Shown here piece after piece: positions 16,957-25,668 of a DNA stretch of 64,000 bases (position 1 is the stretch's first letter; each line of letters starts with the position of its first letter). Origin of the DNA: Qipengyuania gaetbuli (GTDB taxonomy: Bacteria; Pseudomonadota; Alphaproteobacteria; Sphingomonadales; Sphingomonadaceae); the NCBI RefSeq assembly GCF_020524765.1, contig NZ_JAIVLR010000001.1, positions 558,001 through 622,000 on the forward strand. Direction: 5' to 3'. The notes below the pieces were generated by a model, which was not told the DNA's origin, did no database searches, and saw only the letters and a list, made by a program, of their open reading frames with translations. A program made the position numbers and the translations under genes.

Positions 16957-17000
16957 TGAAATCTCCAGCGCTGGTGAGCGTTTCATGTCCGGGAATCGCT

Positions 17001-17018
17001 GGCGCATACGAATGCGCC
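17001..17018. promoter_or_regulatory. Inverted repeat in the pckA upstream region
   Basis: GGCGCAT-ACGA-ATGCGCC is a perfect 7-bp inverted repeat with a 4-nt spacer, 45 nt upstream of the preferred pckA start codon. Its symmetry suits a dimeric regulator. The remaining 120 nt up to the response regulator gene hold its promoter, which I cannot delimit. Confidence 0.45.
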
Positions 17019-17140
17019 GCCCTTGGACCCGCCTTTAGTCCTGCCTTTCCGCAACGTCAAACCCGCCGAGCCCCATTTTCCCTTGGGACGGGCAGAGCCT
17101 GCGTTGTCTTGCCGCGCGAAAAGCGTTACCCGACAGGACG

Positions 17141-17890
17141 ATGGAAAACGAACCTGCCACCGGACCTTCCCCACAGGCCGACGACCGCACCGTTATCGCG
17201 CTGGTCGACGACGACAGGAACATCCTGACCACCGTATCGATCGCGCTGCAGGCGGAAGGATTCGCCACCCGTGTCTATTCCGACGGGGAGGCTGCATTGT
17301 CGGCCCTCCTTCACAACCCGCCGGACCTTGCGATCTTCGACATCAAGATGCCCAAGATGGACGGCATGGAACTGCTGCGCCGCCTGCGCGAACGGTCCTC
17401 GCTGCCGGTCATCTTCCTCACCAGCAAGGACGACGAGCAGGACGAGGAAGCCGGCTTCCAGATGGGCGCCGACGATTACATCGCCAAGCCGTTCTCGCTC
17501 CGCCTGCTGCTGGCCCGCATTCGCGCGATCCTGCGCCGCAGCGACGCACGCCGGCCGCTTCCGCTGGAACCGGGCGAAAGCCCTGTCGAGATCATCGAGC
17601 GTGGTCGCCTGCGAATGGACCCTGCACGCCATCACGTGACCTGGGACGACAGGCCGGTTTCGCTTACCGTGACCGAGTTCCTCCTGCTCGAGGCGCTCGC
17701 GCTACATCCGGGTGTCATCAAGAGCCGCAACCAGCTGATGGACGCGGCCTATCCCGACGATGTCTTCGTCGACGACCGCACGGTGGACAGTCACATCAAG
17801 CGCATGCGGCGCAAGTTCCGCAGCGTCGATGGCACATTCTCCGCCATCGAGACGCTTTACGGCGCGGGCTACAGCTTCAGCGATGGCTGA
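17141..17890 (+). CDS. chvI: Response regulator, OmpR/ChvI type
   Basis: Two-component response regulator of 249 aa. The receiver domain (about 17-135) has the acidic pair DDD at 23-25, phospho-acceptor Asp67 in '[12 protein letters not shown]' and the conserved lysine in 'DYIAKPFS'. The C-terminal winged-helix domain (about 150-247) ends with '[14 protein letters not shown]' and '[11 protein letters not shown]', typical of OmpR/PhoB regulators. Together with the overlapping kinase gene, the HPr kinase downstream and divergent pckA, the context identifies it as the ChvI orthologue, which in rhizobia and Brucella (BvrR) controls envelope, acid response and carbon genes. It lacks a long leader and is first in its operon. 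Confidence 0.9.
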   Translation: MENEPATGPSPQADDRTVIALVDDDRNILTTVSIALQAEGFATRVYSDGEAALSALLHNPPDLAIFDIKMPKMDGMELLRRLRERSSLPVIFLTSKDDEQDEEAGFQMGADDYIAKPFSLRLLLARIRAILRRSDARRPLPLEPGESPVEIIERGRLRMDPARHHVTWDDRPVSLTVTEFLLLEALALHPGVIKSRNQLMDAAYPDDVFVDDRTVDSHIKRMRRKFRSVDGTFSAIETLYGAGYSFSDG

Positions 17891-19448
17891 ACAGGGTAGC
17901 GTCCTCAGGGGCGACCCGAGGCTCGACAAGCTGCGCTGGTCGCGCCGCCTGTCGCTCACCAGCCGCATCCTCTTCGTCAACGTCCTGCCGCTGGTGCTGC
18001 TGGGCGGCGGGGTTCTCTATCTCGACAGCTACCGCAAGCAGCTGCTCGACGAGCGATTCAAGCTCGCGCTGGTCGAGGCGCAGATCACGGCAGAAGCGCT
18101 TGCAGGTGCAACTGTGCAGCGACAGGAAGCGCTGCTGATCCAGATCGGCAAGGAACAGCGCCTGCGCCTGAGGGTCTACGGACCCGACGGCAACCTCGAA
18201 TCCGACAGTTTCGCCCTTGCCCCGCCCAGCTTCGATCTTCCCGAACCGGCCGAGGTCGACCAGCGCGAATTCGCGCTGCGCATGGACCGATGGTTCGACC
18301 GGATCGTCGGAGCGCCTGCCCTGCCCGACTATATCGAGCCGGGAGAGGACATGGCCTCCGCCTGGCCCGAACTGGTCCGCGCGCGGGAAGAAAGTCTGAC
18401 GCAGATCGTGCTGCGCGATGCTCCCGACGGCACGCACGTGATCAATGCGGCGGCGCCCGTCGGCCTCGATGGCGATACGCTGCTGCTGACCCGCAACCCG
18501 GTGGACATCACCGAAAGCGTTCGCTCCGCGCGCACTTCGGTGGCGTTGATCGTGCTGCTGTTCCTCGCCGTGTCGACCATGCTGTCCTTCTTCCTAGCCC
18601 AGACCATTGTGCGGCCCTTGCGCGAGCTAGTGCAGGCGGCGGTCCGCGTGCGGCAGGGCCGCGACCGCGCAGTCGAAGTGCCGCGCCTGCCCGATCGCCG
18701 CGACGAGATCGGGATGCTGGCGCGCGCCATCTCGGACATGACCGGCGCACTGCGTCACCGCATCGACGCGGTCGAAAGCTTCGCAGCCGACGTGGCGCAC
18801 GAGATCAAGAACCCGCTTGCCAGCTTGCGCAGCGCGACCGAATCCCTGAGCAAGGTCGAAGACCCGACCCTGCGTGCCCAATTGCTCGATATCGCGGTGC
18901 ACGACGTGCGCCGGATCGACCGGCTGGTGACCGAGATTTCCGACGCCAGCCGTATCGATGCCGAACTCTCCCGCGCCGAGTTCGAGCGCGTGGAGCTCGA
19001 CAGGCTGGTTGCCAATATCGTCGCCAGCCGCGAGGAGCGCGGCGAGAACGAGGGGCGCAAGGTCGCGGTTCTCAAGTCCGACGGGCCGTTCGTCGTAATG
19101 GGTGTCGGTATCCGCCTGGAACGCGTCATCGAAAACCTGCTCGATAATGCGGTATCCTTCTCGCCGCCCGAAGGGGTCATCGAAGTGTCGCTGTCGCGCC
19201 GCAATGGTTCGGTCGATCTCGCTGTGCTCGATTCCGGTCCGGGCATTCCGGAAGAGAAGCGCGAGAAAGTGTTCCACCGCTTCCATTCCGACCGGCCGGA
19301 GGAAGAGGACTTCGGCAACCACTCGGGCCTTGGCCTGGCGATCGGACGCACCATCGCGGAAGCGCATGACGGTTCGCTCCATGCAGAAGCACGCCCCGAC
19401 GGTGCGCCCGGTGCCTGCATGGTGCTGACCCTTCCGGCAGCCCGGTGA
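17883..19448 (+). CDS. chvG: Sensor histidine kinase, ChvG type
   Basis: Membrane sensor kinase partnered with the preceding regulator. The 521-aa protein has a first membrane helix (about 30-47), a periplasmic sensor region (about 50-215), a second helix (about 217-240), a HAMP domain, the H-box '[18 protein letters not shown]', and the ATPase domain with '[18 protein letters not shown]' (N box), 'DSGPGIP' (G1) and '[14 protein letters not shown]' (G2). ATG 17883 overlaps the regulator stop by 8 nt. Homologues (ChvG, BvrS, ExoS) sense low pH or envelope state. Its stop overlaps the GTG of the HPr kinase gene. Confidence 0.9.
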   Translation: MAEQGSVLRGDPRLDKLRWSRRLSLTSRILFVNVLPLVLLGGGVLYLDSYRKQLLDERFKLALVEAQITAEALAGATVQRQEALLIQIGKEQRLRLRVYGPDGNLESDSFALAPPSFDLPEPAEVDQREFALRMDRWFDRIVGAPALPDYIEPGEDMASAWPELVRAREESLTQIVLRDAPDGTHVINAAAPVGLDGDTLLLTRNPVDITESVRSARTSVALIVLLFLAVSTMLSFFLAQTIVRPLRELVQAAVRVRQGRDRAVEVPRLPDRRDEIGMLARAISDMTGALRHRIDAVESFAADVAHEIKNPLASLRSATESLSKVEDPTLRAQLLDIAVHDVRRIDRLVTEISDASRIDAELSRAEFERVELDRLVANIVASREERGENEGRKVAVLKSDGPFVVMGVGIRLERVIENLLDNAVSFSPPEGVIEVSLSRRNGSVDLAVLDSGPGIPEEKREKVFHRFHSDRPEEEDFGNHSGLGLAIGRTIAEAHDGSLHAEARPDGAPGACMVLTLPAAR

Positions 19449-19903
19449 GCACGACAATCGCCAACGTGACCTGCGTTGCCGTGAACGGCCGCGCGATCGT
19501 GATCGAAGGTGCGCCGGGAAGCGGCAAAAGCGAACTGGCCCTCGCCCTGATCGACCGCGGCGCCGTTCTGGTCGGCGACGACGGAATGACGGTCGAGGCC
19601 AGAGGTGATCAGGCCATCGCTTCCCCTCCGCCTAACATCGCGGGCAAGCTGGAGGTGCGCGGCGTGGGGATAATCGACCTCCCGACCACCTCGGCCCCGA
19701 TCGCCCTCGTCCTGCGCCTCGTGGAAGACGCGCCACGCTATCCGCTCGAGATTGGGACGAGCGAGATTGCGGGCGTGGTCGTTCCCTGCCTGCCGTTCAC
19801 CGCCGGCGATGCCATACAGGCCCTTCGTGCCGAATATGCGCTGGAAAAGCACGGCCAGCCTCTTCCGCATGAACGCGGCAGCAATGATATGCTCACACCA
19901 TGA
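19445..19903 (+). CDS. hprK: HPr kinase/phosphorylase, short alphaproteobacterial form
   Basis: Phosphorylates HPr on its regulatory serine. At 152 aa it is only the C-terminal catalytic domain of the Gram-positive enzyme, which is the normal size in alphaproteobacteria. The P-loop 'GAPGSGKS' is at 22-29, and 'LEVRGVGIIDLP' is the family signature region near 69-80. The GTG start at 19445 overlaps the ChvG stop (GTGA) and its stop overlaps the rapZ ATG. Its target, HPr with a matching serine, is encoded 1.4 kb downstream, so the pathway is complete within the operon. Confidence 0.92.
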   Translation: MSTTIANVTCVAVNGRAIVIEGAPGSGKSELALALIDRGAVLVGDDGMTVEARGDQAIASPPPNIAGKLEVRGVGIIDLPTTSAPIALVLRLVEDAPRYPLEIGTSEIAGVVVPCLPFTAGDAIQALRAEYALEKHGQPLPHERGSNDMLTP

Positions 19904-20793
19904 GCGACTCGTCCCGTCAGCGTATCCTGCTCGTCACCGGCCTGTCCGGCGCGGGCAAGACGACTGCGCTCCAGGTGCTGGAAGATCTCGGTTGGGAGGC
20001 GATCGACAACTTTCCGATCCGCTTGCTCTCGGGCCTCGTCGGCACCGACACGGACCAGCCCGCACCGCTGGCCATCGGCTTCGATTCCCGCACCCGCGGC
20101 TTTGTCCCGCGCGAGATTATCGACCAGTGCAGGGCGCTGTCGGAACGTCCCGACATCGAACTCGTCACCCTCTACATCGATTGTGCGACCGCCGAGATCG
20201 AGCGGCGCTATAACGAGACGCGCCGCCCGCACCCGATGGCGCGCGGTCGCCCGGTTGCAGGCGGCATCGTCGCCGAGCGCGAGCTGCTCGAACCGCTGCG
20301 GCGCTGGGCCGATATCGTCATCGACACGACCGGTTTTGCGACCAACCAGCTGCAACAGATCGTGCGCGAACGCTTCGCGGACAGCGAGGCGCGCGACATG
20401 ACCGTGACCGTCTCCAGCTTCGGGTTTGCCCGCGGAATGCCGCCACTGGCCGACCTCGTCTTCGACATGCGCTTCCTCGACAATCCGCACTGGATCGATG
20501 GCTTGCGCGAACAGACCGGGCTCGATCCGGCTGTCGGCGCCCACATCGAGAACGATCCCGCCTTCGCTCCGTCTTTCGAGCGCATCGCCGATACGCTGCG
20601 CGACCTCCTCCCGCGCTACGCCGCACAAGGCCGCAGCTACCTGAACATCGCGTTCGGCTGTACCGGCGGGAGACACAGGTCGGTCTACAGTGCGGAACGT
20701 GCCGCTCAGGTCTTGCGCGAGGCGGGATTTTCGCCCACGGTCATACACCGAAATCTGGGAAGCCGCCCCGCCGATCCGCTCGAGCGCCGCTGA
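19900..20793 (+). CDS. rapZ: RapZ/YvcJ family nucleotide-binding protein
   Basis: P-loop protein of 297 aa; in E. coli RapZ is an RNA-binding adaptor that controls glmS mRNA through small RNAs and glucosamine-6-phosphate. The Walker A motif 'GLSGAGKT' is at 14-21, followed by 'LEDLGWEAIDNFP', and the C-terminal 'LNIAFGCTGGRHRSVY' segment is the family hallmark involved in ligand/RNA binding. Its ATG overlaps the hprK stop by 4 nt. What it regulates outside enterobacteria is unsettled; association with hprK and PTS genes suggests a link between carbon state and amino-sugar or envelope metabolism. Confidence 0.93.
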   Translation: MSDSSRQRILLVTGLSGAGKTTALQVLEDLGWEAIDNFPIRLLSGLVGTDTDQPAPLAIGFDSRTRGFVPREIIDQCRALSERPDIELVTLYIDCATAEIERRYNETRRPHPMARGRPVAGGIVAERELLEPLRRWADIVIDTTGFATNQLQQIVRERFADSEARDMTVTVSSFGFARGMPPLADLVFDMRFLDNPHWIDGLREQTGLDPAVGAHIENDPAFAPSFERIADTLRDLLPRYAAQGRSYLNIAFGCTGGRHRSVYSAERAAQVLREAGFSPTVIHRNLGSRPADPLERR

Positions 20794-20862
20794 TTCCCTA
20801 GCCGGACAATAGTCGACAGACATACCTAAGACCTTCGGAAAGCAGCGCACGGCCAACATCGC

Positions 20863-21288
20863 ATGATCGGCATGATCCTCGTTACACACGGCAAGCTGGC
20901 CGAACATTTCATCGACGCGATGGAGCATGTCGTGGGCCGCCAGGAAGGCGTCGCCACCATCTGCATCGGTCCCAATGACGACATGGAACAGCGGCGCAAG
21001 GATATCGCCGATGCCATCGAAACCGTGGACGACGGCGATGGCGCGATCATCCTGACCGACCTGTTCGGCGGTACACCCTCGAACCTTGCCATCTCGCTGC
21101 TCGACACCGGCCGGATCGAGGTGATTGCAGGTATCAACCTGCCCATGCTCATCCGCCTTGCTGGCGCGCGCAAGTCGATGAACGTCGTCGATGCCGTTCA
21201 CGCTGCACAGACCGCAGGTCGCAACTACATCACCGTGGCCAGCGAATTTCTCGGCCAGGAAATCGGCAACGCGCGGAAGGCAAGTTGA
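20863..21288 (+). CDS. PTS EIIA component, mannose family, regulatory
   Basis: Phospho-relay protein of 141 aa with the EIIA-Man fold. The expected phosphorylated histidine is His9 in 'MILVTHGKLAEHF', and 'TDLFGGTPSNLA' is the conserved family loop. No EIIB, EIIC or EIID gene is adjacent, so it probably regulates rather than transports sugar. In other alphaproteobacteria such EIIA proteins influence two-component systems and metabolism, and here chvG is in the same operon. A 69-nt gap separates it from rapZ, the only sizeable gap in the run; its stop overlaps the TTG start of HPr. Confidence 0.92.
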   Translation: MIGMILVTHGKLAEHFIDAMEHVVGRQEGVATICIGPNDDMEQRRKDIADAIETVDDGDGAIILTDLFGGTPSNLAISLLDTGRIEVIAGINLPMLIRLAGARKSMNVVDAVHAAQTAGRNYITVASEFLGQEIGNARKAS

Positions 21289-21563
21289 GCGAGTTCCGCA
21301 AGCAGCTCACCGTCGTCAACCAGCGTGGTCTCCACGCGCGGGCGAGCGCGAAATTCGTCGGCGCGGTCGCGGCGGCACCGGAGGGTTGTTCGGTTCGCGT
21401 CGCCAAGGGCAGCAACGAAGCTGCCGGCGGCTCCATCCTCGGGCTCATGATGCTCGGCGCGGCCAAGGGCGACACGATCGAGATCATCGTCGCGGGCGAG
21501 AATGCCGAAGGTGTGATGGCCGAACTCTCCGCCATGGTGGAGGACGGCTTCGGGGAGCCTTGA
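21285..21563 (+). CDS. ptsH: Phosphocarrier protein HPr
   Basis: Passes phosphate from enzyme I to EIIA. The 92-aa protein has the active-site histidine His17 in 'NQRGLHARAS' and the regulatory serine Ser50 in 'GGSILGLMML', the site for the HPr kinase encoded upstream. The start is TTG at 21285, overlapping the EIIA stop as TTGA; no ATG exists before the first conserved strand ('FRKQLTVVNQRG'). The rare start plus overlap implies tight translational coupling of HPr to EIIA. The enzyme I gene is not in this window. Confidence 0.93.
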   Translation: MSEFRKQLTVVNQRGLHARASAKFVGAVAAAPEGCSVRVAKGSNEAAGGSILGLMMLGAAKGDTIEIIVAGENAEGVMAELSAMVEDGFGEP

Positions 21564-21564
21564 G

Positions 21565-22383
21565 ATGCCCGACCATCGCCGGGTGATCACCGGTTTTTCC
21601 AACCCTACCGTCAAGGCGCTGCGCGCGCTGCGCGAAAAGAAGCACCGCAAGGCGGCAGGCAAGTTCCTCGCCGAGGGCCTGCGCCTGCTGACCGATGCGC
21701 GCGAATGCGGCCATGTGCCTGAGACGCTGGTCTTGGCGAGCACCCGCGATCCGCACCCGTTGCTCGCCGAACTGGAAGCGTCGGTGGAGGCTGCAGGCGG
21801 CGAGGTAATCGAAACCTCGCCCGACATTCTTTCCAAGATCACCGGCAAGGACAATCCGCAGGCCGTGGCCGGCGTGTTTGCCGAATTCGACACTTCGCTC
21901 GCATCGCTCGACCGCAGCGGTGCGGATATCTGGCTGGTGGCGCAGGCGCTGCGCGATCCGGGCAACCTCGGCACCATGCTGCGCACGGGCGATGCCATCG
22001 GCGCAGGCGGACTCATCCTGATCGACGACTGCGCGGACCCGTTCAGCGTGGAGGCGGTGCGGGCCAGCATGGGCGCGGTGTTCACCCAGAAGATCGCCCG
22101 GGCGGAATGGCCCGAGTTCGAGGCCTGGCTGCGCACCGGTCCGGGCCAGCTGGTCGCTGCCAGCCTGCGGGACGCGCAGCCCTTTCGCGGGGCGCCCTAT
22201 GCAGCGCCATGCTTCGTCATGGTGGGCAATGAAAGCCGCGGCCTGCCCGAGGAATACGAGCTGGCCTGCGACCTGCGTGTCACCATGCCGATGAAGGGCC
22301 GCGCCGACAGCCTCAACGCGGCGGTCGCAGCGGCAGTGCTCGGCTACGAGGTGCTCGCCGCCCTCGATACCGCTTCCGCTTGA
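21565..22383 (+). CDS. SpoU/TrmH-family RNA 2'-O-methyltransferase
   Basis: SAM-dependent RNA methyltransferase with the knotted SPOUT fold, 272 aa. It has an N-terminal substrate-binding domain ('NPTVKALRALREKKHRKAAG', 'FLAEGLRLL') and a C-terminal catalytic domain with the three SpoU motifs: 'QALRDPGNLGTMLRT', 'FVMVGNESRGLP' and 'MPMKGRADSLNAAVAAAV'. These proteins methylate rRNA or tRNA ribose; the exact site is not clear from sequence. The start lies one nt after the HPr stop, so it is likely co-transcribed with the PTS operon, although no functional link is obvious. Confidence 0.9.
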   Translation: MPDHRRVITGFSNPTVKALRALREKKHRKAAGKFLAEGLRLLTDARECGHVPETLVLASTRDPHPLLAELEASVEAAGGEVIETSPDILSKITGKDNPQAVAGVFAEFDTSLASLDRSGADIWLVAQALRDPGNLGTMLRTGDAIGAGGLILIDDCADPFSVEAVRASMGAVFTQKIARAEWPEFEAWLRTGPGQLVAASLRDAQPFRGAPYAAPCFVMVGNESRGLPEEYELACDLRVTMPMKGRADSLNAAVAAAVLGYEVLAALDTASA

Positions 22384-22440
22384 TCTTGCGCACAAAACTT
22401 GCTGCCTAGTCGTCCGAGAGGCGTCGAGGGAGGAAGCGTG

Positions 22441-24201
22441 ATGGGAAACAGGGGACGGCAGGCCATGGGCACTGCGTTGGCGGCTATTGCGGCGAGCGCT
22501 TTGCTTGTCGGTTGCGCGACCGGTCCCGCGATTGAGGACCCTGCCGATCTCATCCTCGTCAATGCCCGGGTCTATACGCTTGCCTGGGGCGATCCGGACG
22601 GAGAAGGCAAACCGGCAGCCGACGCCCCCTATCGCGGCGGGGAATGGCATCCCGATGCGGAGGCGGTGGCGATCGATGACGGGCACATCGTGTTTGCAGG
22701 CGACGTCCGTAATGCGCTGGCGCTGCGCGGAAGCGATACGCGGGTGGTGGACCTCGAAGGCGCGACTGTGCTGCCCGGCCTCGTCGATTCGCATACCCAC
22801 GTGGTGGAATTCGGGGCAAAGCTCGACGCCGTCGACCTGACCGACGTTGCGACCGAAGCCCAGGCGGTCGCCCTGGTTGCTGAGCGCGCCAAATCGGTGC
22901 CCAAGGGCGAATGGATCTTCGGCGCAGGCTGGGACGAAGGTGCCTGGGCGAACGATTATCCGGACAAGGCCTTGCTGAGCGCGGCCGTTCCCGACCACCC
23001 GGTGGTGCTGCGCAGCCTTCACGGGTTCGCATTGTGGGCCAACCAGGCGGCGCTCGATGCCGGCGGCATTACGGCGGCCAGCGCCGTGCCTGAGGGTGGG
23101 GAAATGCGTCTTGATGCGGACGGCCGGCCCAATGGCCTGTTCCTCAACCGTGCGACCACCATGCTCGATGGGGCCATCCCGCCCACCCCGCTGGAAACCG
23201 CGAAGCGCCAGACGCGCGCAGGGCTGATGCAGATGGCGCGCGACGGCTTCGTGACCGTGCACGAGGCCGGGGCGGACACGCGCTCGATGGAGACTTTCGA
23301 GGCGCTGGAAGCCGAGAGCAAGCTGCCGATCAGGGTCTATGCGATGCTCTCGCTGCGCGACGAGCCCCTGATGCGGCGCTGGATTGCGCGCGGGCCGGAT
23401 GCCGACGCCGACAGCATGCTCGTGACGCGTTCGGTAAAGGCCTATTACGATGGCGCGCTCGGTTCGCGCGGGGCGCGCCTGCTGGAGGATTATTCGGACA
23501 AGCCCGGCCACCGCGGGGTGAGCGGCAGCGGCTACGGTTTCGACCGCGCGCTTAACGATGCAGCCATGCGCGCAGGGTTCCAGACCGGCATCCACGCGAT
23601 CGGCGATGCGGGCAACCGCGAGGCGCTGGACATACTCGAGGCGGAATTCCGCCAGCATCCGGCGACGCAGGCCAATCGCCACCGGATCGAGCACGCGCAG
23701 GTTGTGTCACCGCAGGACATGGGGCGCTTCGCCAAACTAGGCGTGATCGCGTCGATGGAGCCGCCGCATGCGGTGGAAGACAAGACCTGGGCCGAAGACC
23801 GTCTCGGGCCCGGGCGCATCCTCGGCGCATATGCCTGGCGGACCCTGCGGCGCAGCGGCGCGATGCTGACCTTCAATGCCGACAATCCGGGGTCGGATCA
23901 CAGCATCTTCTATGGCCTCCACGCGGCCGTCACACGGCGCGACAAGGACAGGCAACCGGAAGGTGGCTGGTACGCGCAAGAGGCTGTGACCATCGAGGAA
24001 GCGATCCGCGCCTATACGATCTGGTCCGCCTATGCCGCTTTCCGCGAGAAAGAGACCGGCATTATCGCGCAGGGCCGCTGGGCCGATCTGACGGTGATGG
24101 ACATCGATCCTTTCGCTCTCGCGAAGGACAGGCCAGGCGATATCCTGAATGGCCGCATCATGATGACCGTCGTGAACGGCGAAGTGGTCTACGAGCGGTA
24201 G
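22441..24201 (+). CDS. Amidohydrolase family lipoprotein (YtcJ-like)
   Basis: Metal-dependent amidohydrolase 3 superfamily protein of 586 aa. An N-terminal signal with lipobox ('ASALLVGCAT', Cys near 22) predicts a lipid-anchored periplasmic enzyme. The metal-binding 'DSHTHV' lies near residue 117, followed by 'KAYYDGALGSRGA' and 'GIHAIGDAGNR' motifs of the YtcJ-like group and the C-terminal 'GRWADLTVMDIDPF'. These enzymes cleave amide or carbamate bonds; the natural substrate is unknown. ATG 22441 follows AGGAAG; a second ATG at 22468 is possible. It stands between the methyltransferase and rmuC with a short promoter region. Confidence 0.88.
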   Translation: MGNRGRQAMGTALAAIAASALLVGCATGPAIEDPADLILVNARVYTLAWGDPDGEGKPAADAPYRGGEWHPDAEAVAIDDGHIVFAGDVRNALALRGSDTRVVDLEGATVLPGLVDSHTHVVEFGAKLDAVDLTDVATEAQAVALVAERAKSVPKGEWIFGAGWDEGAWANDYPDKALLSAAVPDHPVVLRSLHGFALWANQAALDAGGITAASAVPEGGEMRLDADGRPNGLFLNRATTMLDGAIPPTPLETAKRQTRAGLMQMARDGFVTVHEAGADTRSMETFEALEAESKLPIRVYAMLSLRDEPLMRRWIARGPDADADSMLVTRSVKAYYDGALGSRGARLLEDYSDKPGHRGVSGSGYGFDRALNDAAMRAGFQTGIHAIGDAGNREALDILEAEFRQHPATQANRHRIEHAQVVSPQDMGRFAKLGVIASMEPPHAVEDKTWAEDRLGPGRILGAYAWRTLRRSGAMLTFNADNPGSDHSIFYGLHAAVTRRDKDRQPEGGWYAQEAVTIEEAIRAYTIWSAYAAFREKETGIIAQGRWADLTVMDIDPFALAKDRPGDILNGRIMMTVVNGEVVYER

Positions 24202-24210
24202 GGTCTGGGC

Positions 24211-25599
24211 CTATTCGGCGGCCTCGCCCGTCCCGTCGGTCAGCAGGTCGTCATTATTGTAGCGCGGGGTCGCTTCCACCTTCGGCACTTCCTCGATCTC
24301 GCGCTTGCCGATCTCGATACCTTTTTCGGCAAGACGGCGTCCCGAGGACAGGACATTGCGCTCGAAACTGCCGACGAACTTGTTGTAATTGTTGACCGCG
24401 GTCTCGAGACCCCCGCCCACGCGCTTCATGTGCTCTGCCGCCACGGCAAGACGGTCATATAGTTCTGCGCCTGCCTTGCCGATCTCCATCGCTTCATTGG
24501 CGATCGTGTCCTGCCGCCAGACCTGCGCGACCGTCCGCGCGATGGCGACCAGGTTGGTGGGCGTCGCCAGAAGCACCTTGTTGCGGAAGGCGAAGTCCCA
24601 CAGTTCGGGATCGTGTTCGAGTGCCGCAGCGACGAAATGTTCGCCGGGCACGAACATCACTACATAGTCAGGCGCGTCGTCGAACTGGCTCTGATAACCC
24701 TTTGACCCGAGGGTCTGGACGTGGCCGCGCATCGATTTCGCATGCAGGTCCATATGTCTTGCACGCTCGCCGTCATCATCGGCCTCGAACGCCGCCTGGT
24801 AGGCATTGAGCGAGACCTTCGCGTCGATAACCAGCTTCTTCTGGCCCGGCACGTTGACGATTGCATCGGGCCGCAGCCGCCCGCTTTCGGTATCGACCGA
24901 CTGTTCGAGGATGAAGTCGGTGTGCTCCGACAACCCGCACTGCTCGAGCACGTTCTGCAGCGCCCTTTCCCCCCAGCGGCCGCGCGCCTTGGGAGCATTG
25001 GTAAGGCTATTGCCAAGGCGCTGTGCTTCCTTACGCACCTCTTCCTGCGAAAGACGCATACCTTCGATTTGCTGATGCAGCCGCGAGAAGGCATCGGCAC
25101 GCTGGCGTTCGAGCGAGCCGACCTGCTCTTCGTATTTCTGCAGTCGCTCGGTCACCGGTTGCAGGAGCGAGGCGACCGCTTCCTTGTGCTTGGCCTCTGC
25201 CTCGCCAAGCCGCGTGGACGCTTCATTGCTGAACCGTTCCCGTGCCGCTTCGAGCACCTTTGCACCGGTATTCTCGAATTCCTTGAGCAGATTGGCGCGC
25301 GATTCTTCCAGCAGCCGCTTTTGCTCCTCAAAGGCAGCTCGCTCAGCCTTCAGCGCGGAGGCTTCTTCGCGCGCGGCGTCGAGCTTCAAGGCCAGATCGT
25401 CCGCTCGCGCTGCCCGTTCGGACATGGTCGCCAGTTCCGGCACCATGCGCGCGAGCTTTTCTTCAGCCGCCTTGGCCTCCCCCTCCGCTTTTCCGTGGCG
25501 CGCCTTCCAGTCGGCAACGGGGCGCGAGCCGATGAACCAGCCGAGCACACCCCCGATGGCGAGGGCAGCGAAAATCATAATGATAGCAGTCGTGTCCAT
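24211..25599 (-). CDS. rmuC: DNA recombination protein RmuC
   Basis: Membrane-anchored coiled-coil protein of 462 aa. RmuC limits inversions at short repeats in E. coli and has a PD-(D/E)XK-like nuclease core. An N-terminal membrane helix (about 5-24) is followed by a long coiled coil (about 30-180) and the RmuC domain with 'RGRWGERALQNVLEQ', 'RPDAIVNVPGQKKLVIDAKVS' and 'YVVMFVPGEHFVAAAL', where the D...DAK residues form the nuclease-like centre. It is convergent with the amidohydrolase gene and lies 69 bp downstream of def on the same strand. Confidence 0.93.
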   Translation of the reverse strand: MDTTAIIMIFAALAIGGVLGWFIGSRPVADWKARHGKAEGEAKAAEEKLARMVPELATMSERAARADDLALKLDAAREEASALKAERAAFEEQKRLLEESRANLLKEFENTGAKVLEAARERFSNEASTRLGEAEAKHKEAVASLLQPVTERLQKYEEQVGSLERQRADAFSRLHQQIEGMRLSQEEVRKEAQRLGNSLTNAPKARGRWGERALQNVLEQCGLSEHTDFILEQSVDTESGRLRPDAIVNVPGQKKLVIDAKVSLNAYQAAFEADDDGERARHMDLHAKSMRGHVQTLGSKGYQSQFDDAPDYVVMFVPGEHFVAAALEHDPELWDFAFRNKVLLATPTNLVAIARTVAQVWRQDTIANEAMEIGKAGAELYDRLAVAAEHMKRVGGGLETAVNNYNKFVGSFERNVLSSGRRLAEKGIEIGKREIEEVPKVEATPRYNNDDLLTDGTGEAAE

Positions 25600-25668
25600 C
25601 CCGCCACCTTATGCGGAACGGAGAGGGAACGCCAGTGGCGTTCGCGCAATTTCAACCGAATTGGAGGC

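Noticed and set aside
15409-16959. Long plus-strand frame opposite pckA
   Set aside because: Antisense shadow of a fully conserved enzyme; no recognisable motif or ribosome binding site.
21484-23694. A 700-codon minus-strand frame across HPr, the methyltransferase and the amidohydrolase
   Set aside because: It runs against three recognised genes with proper starts; its composition is shadow-like.
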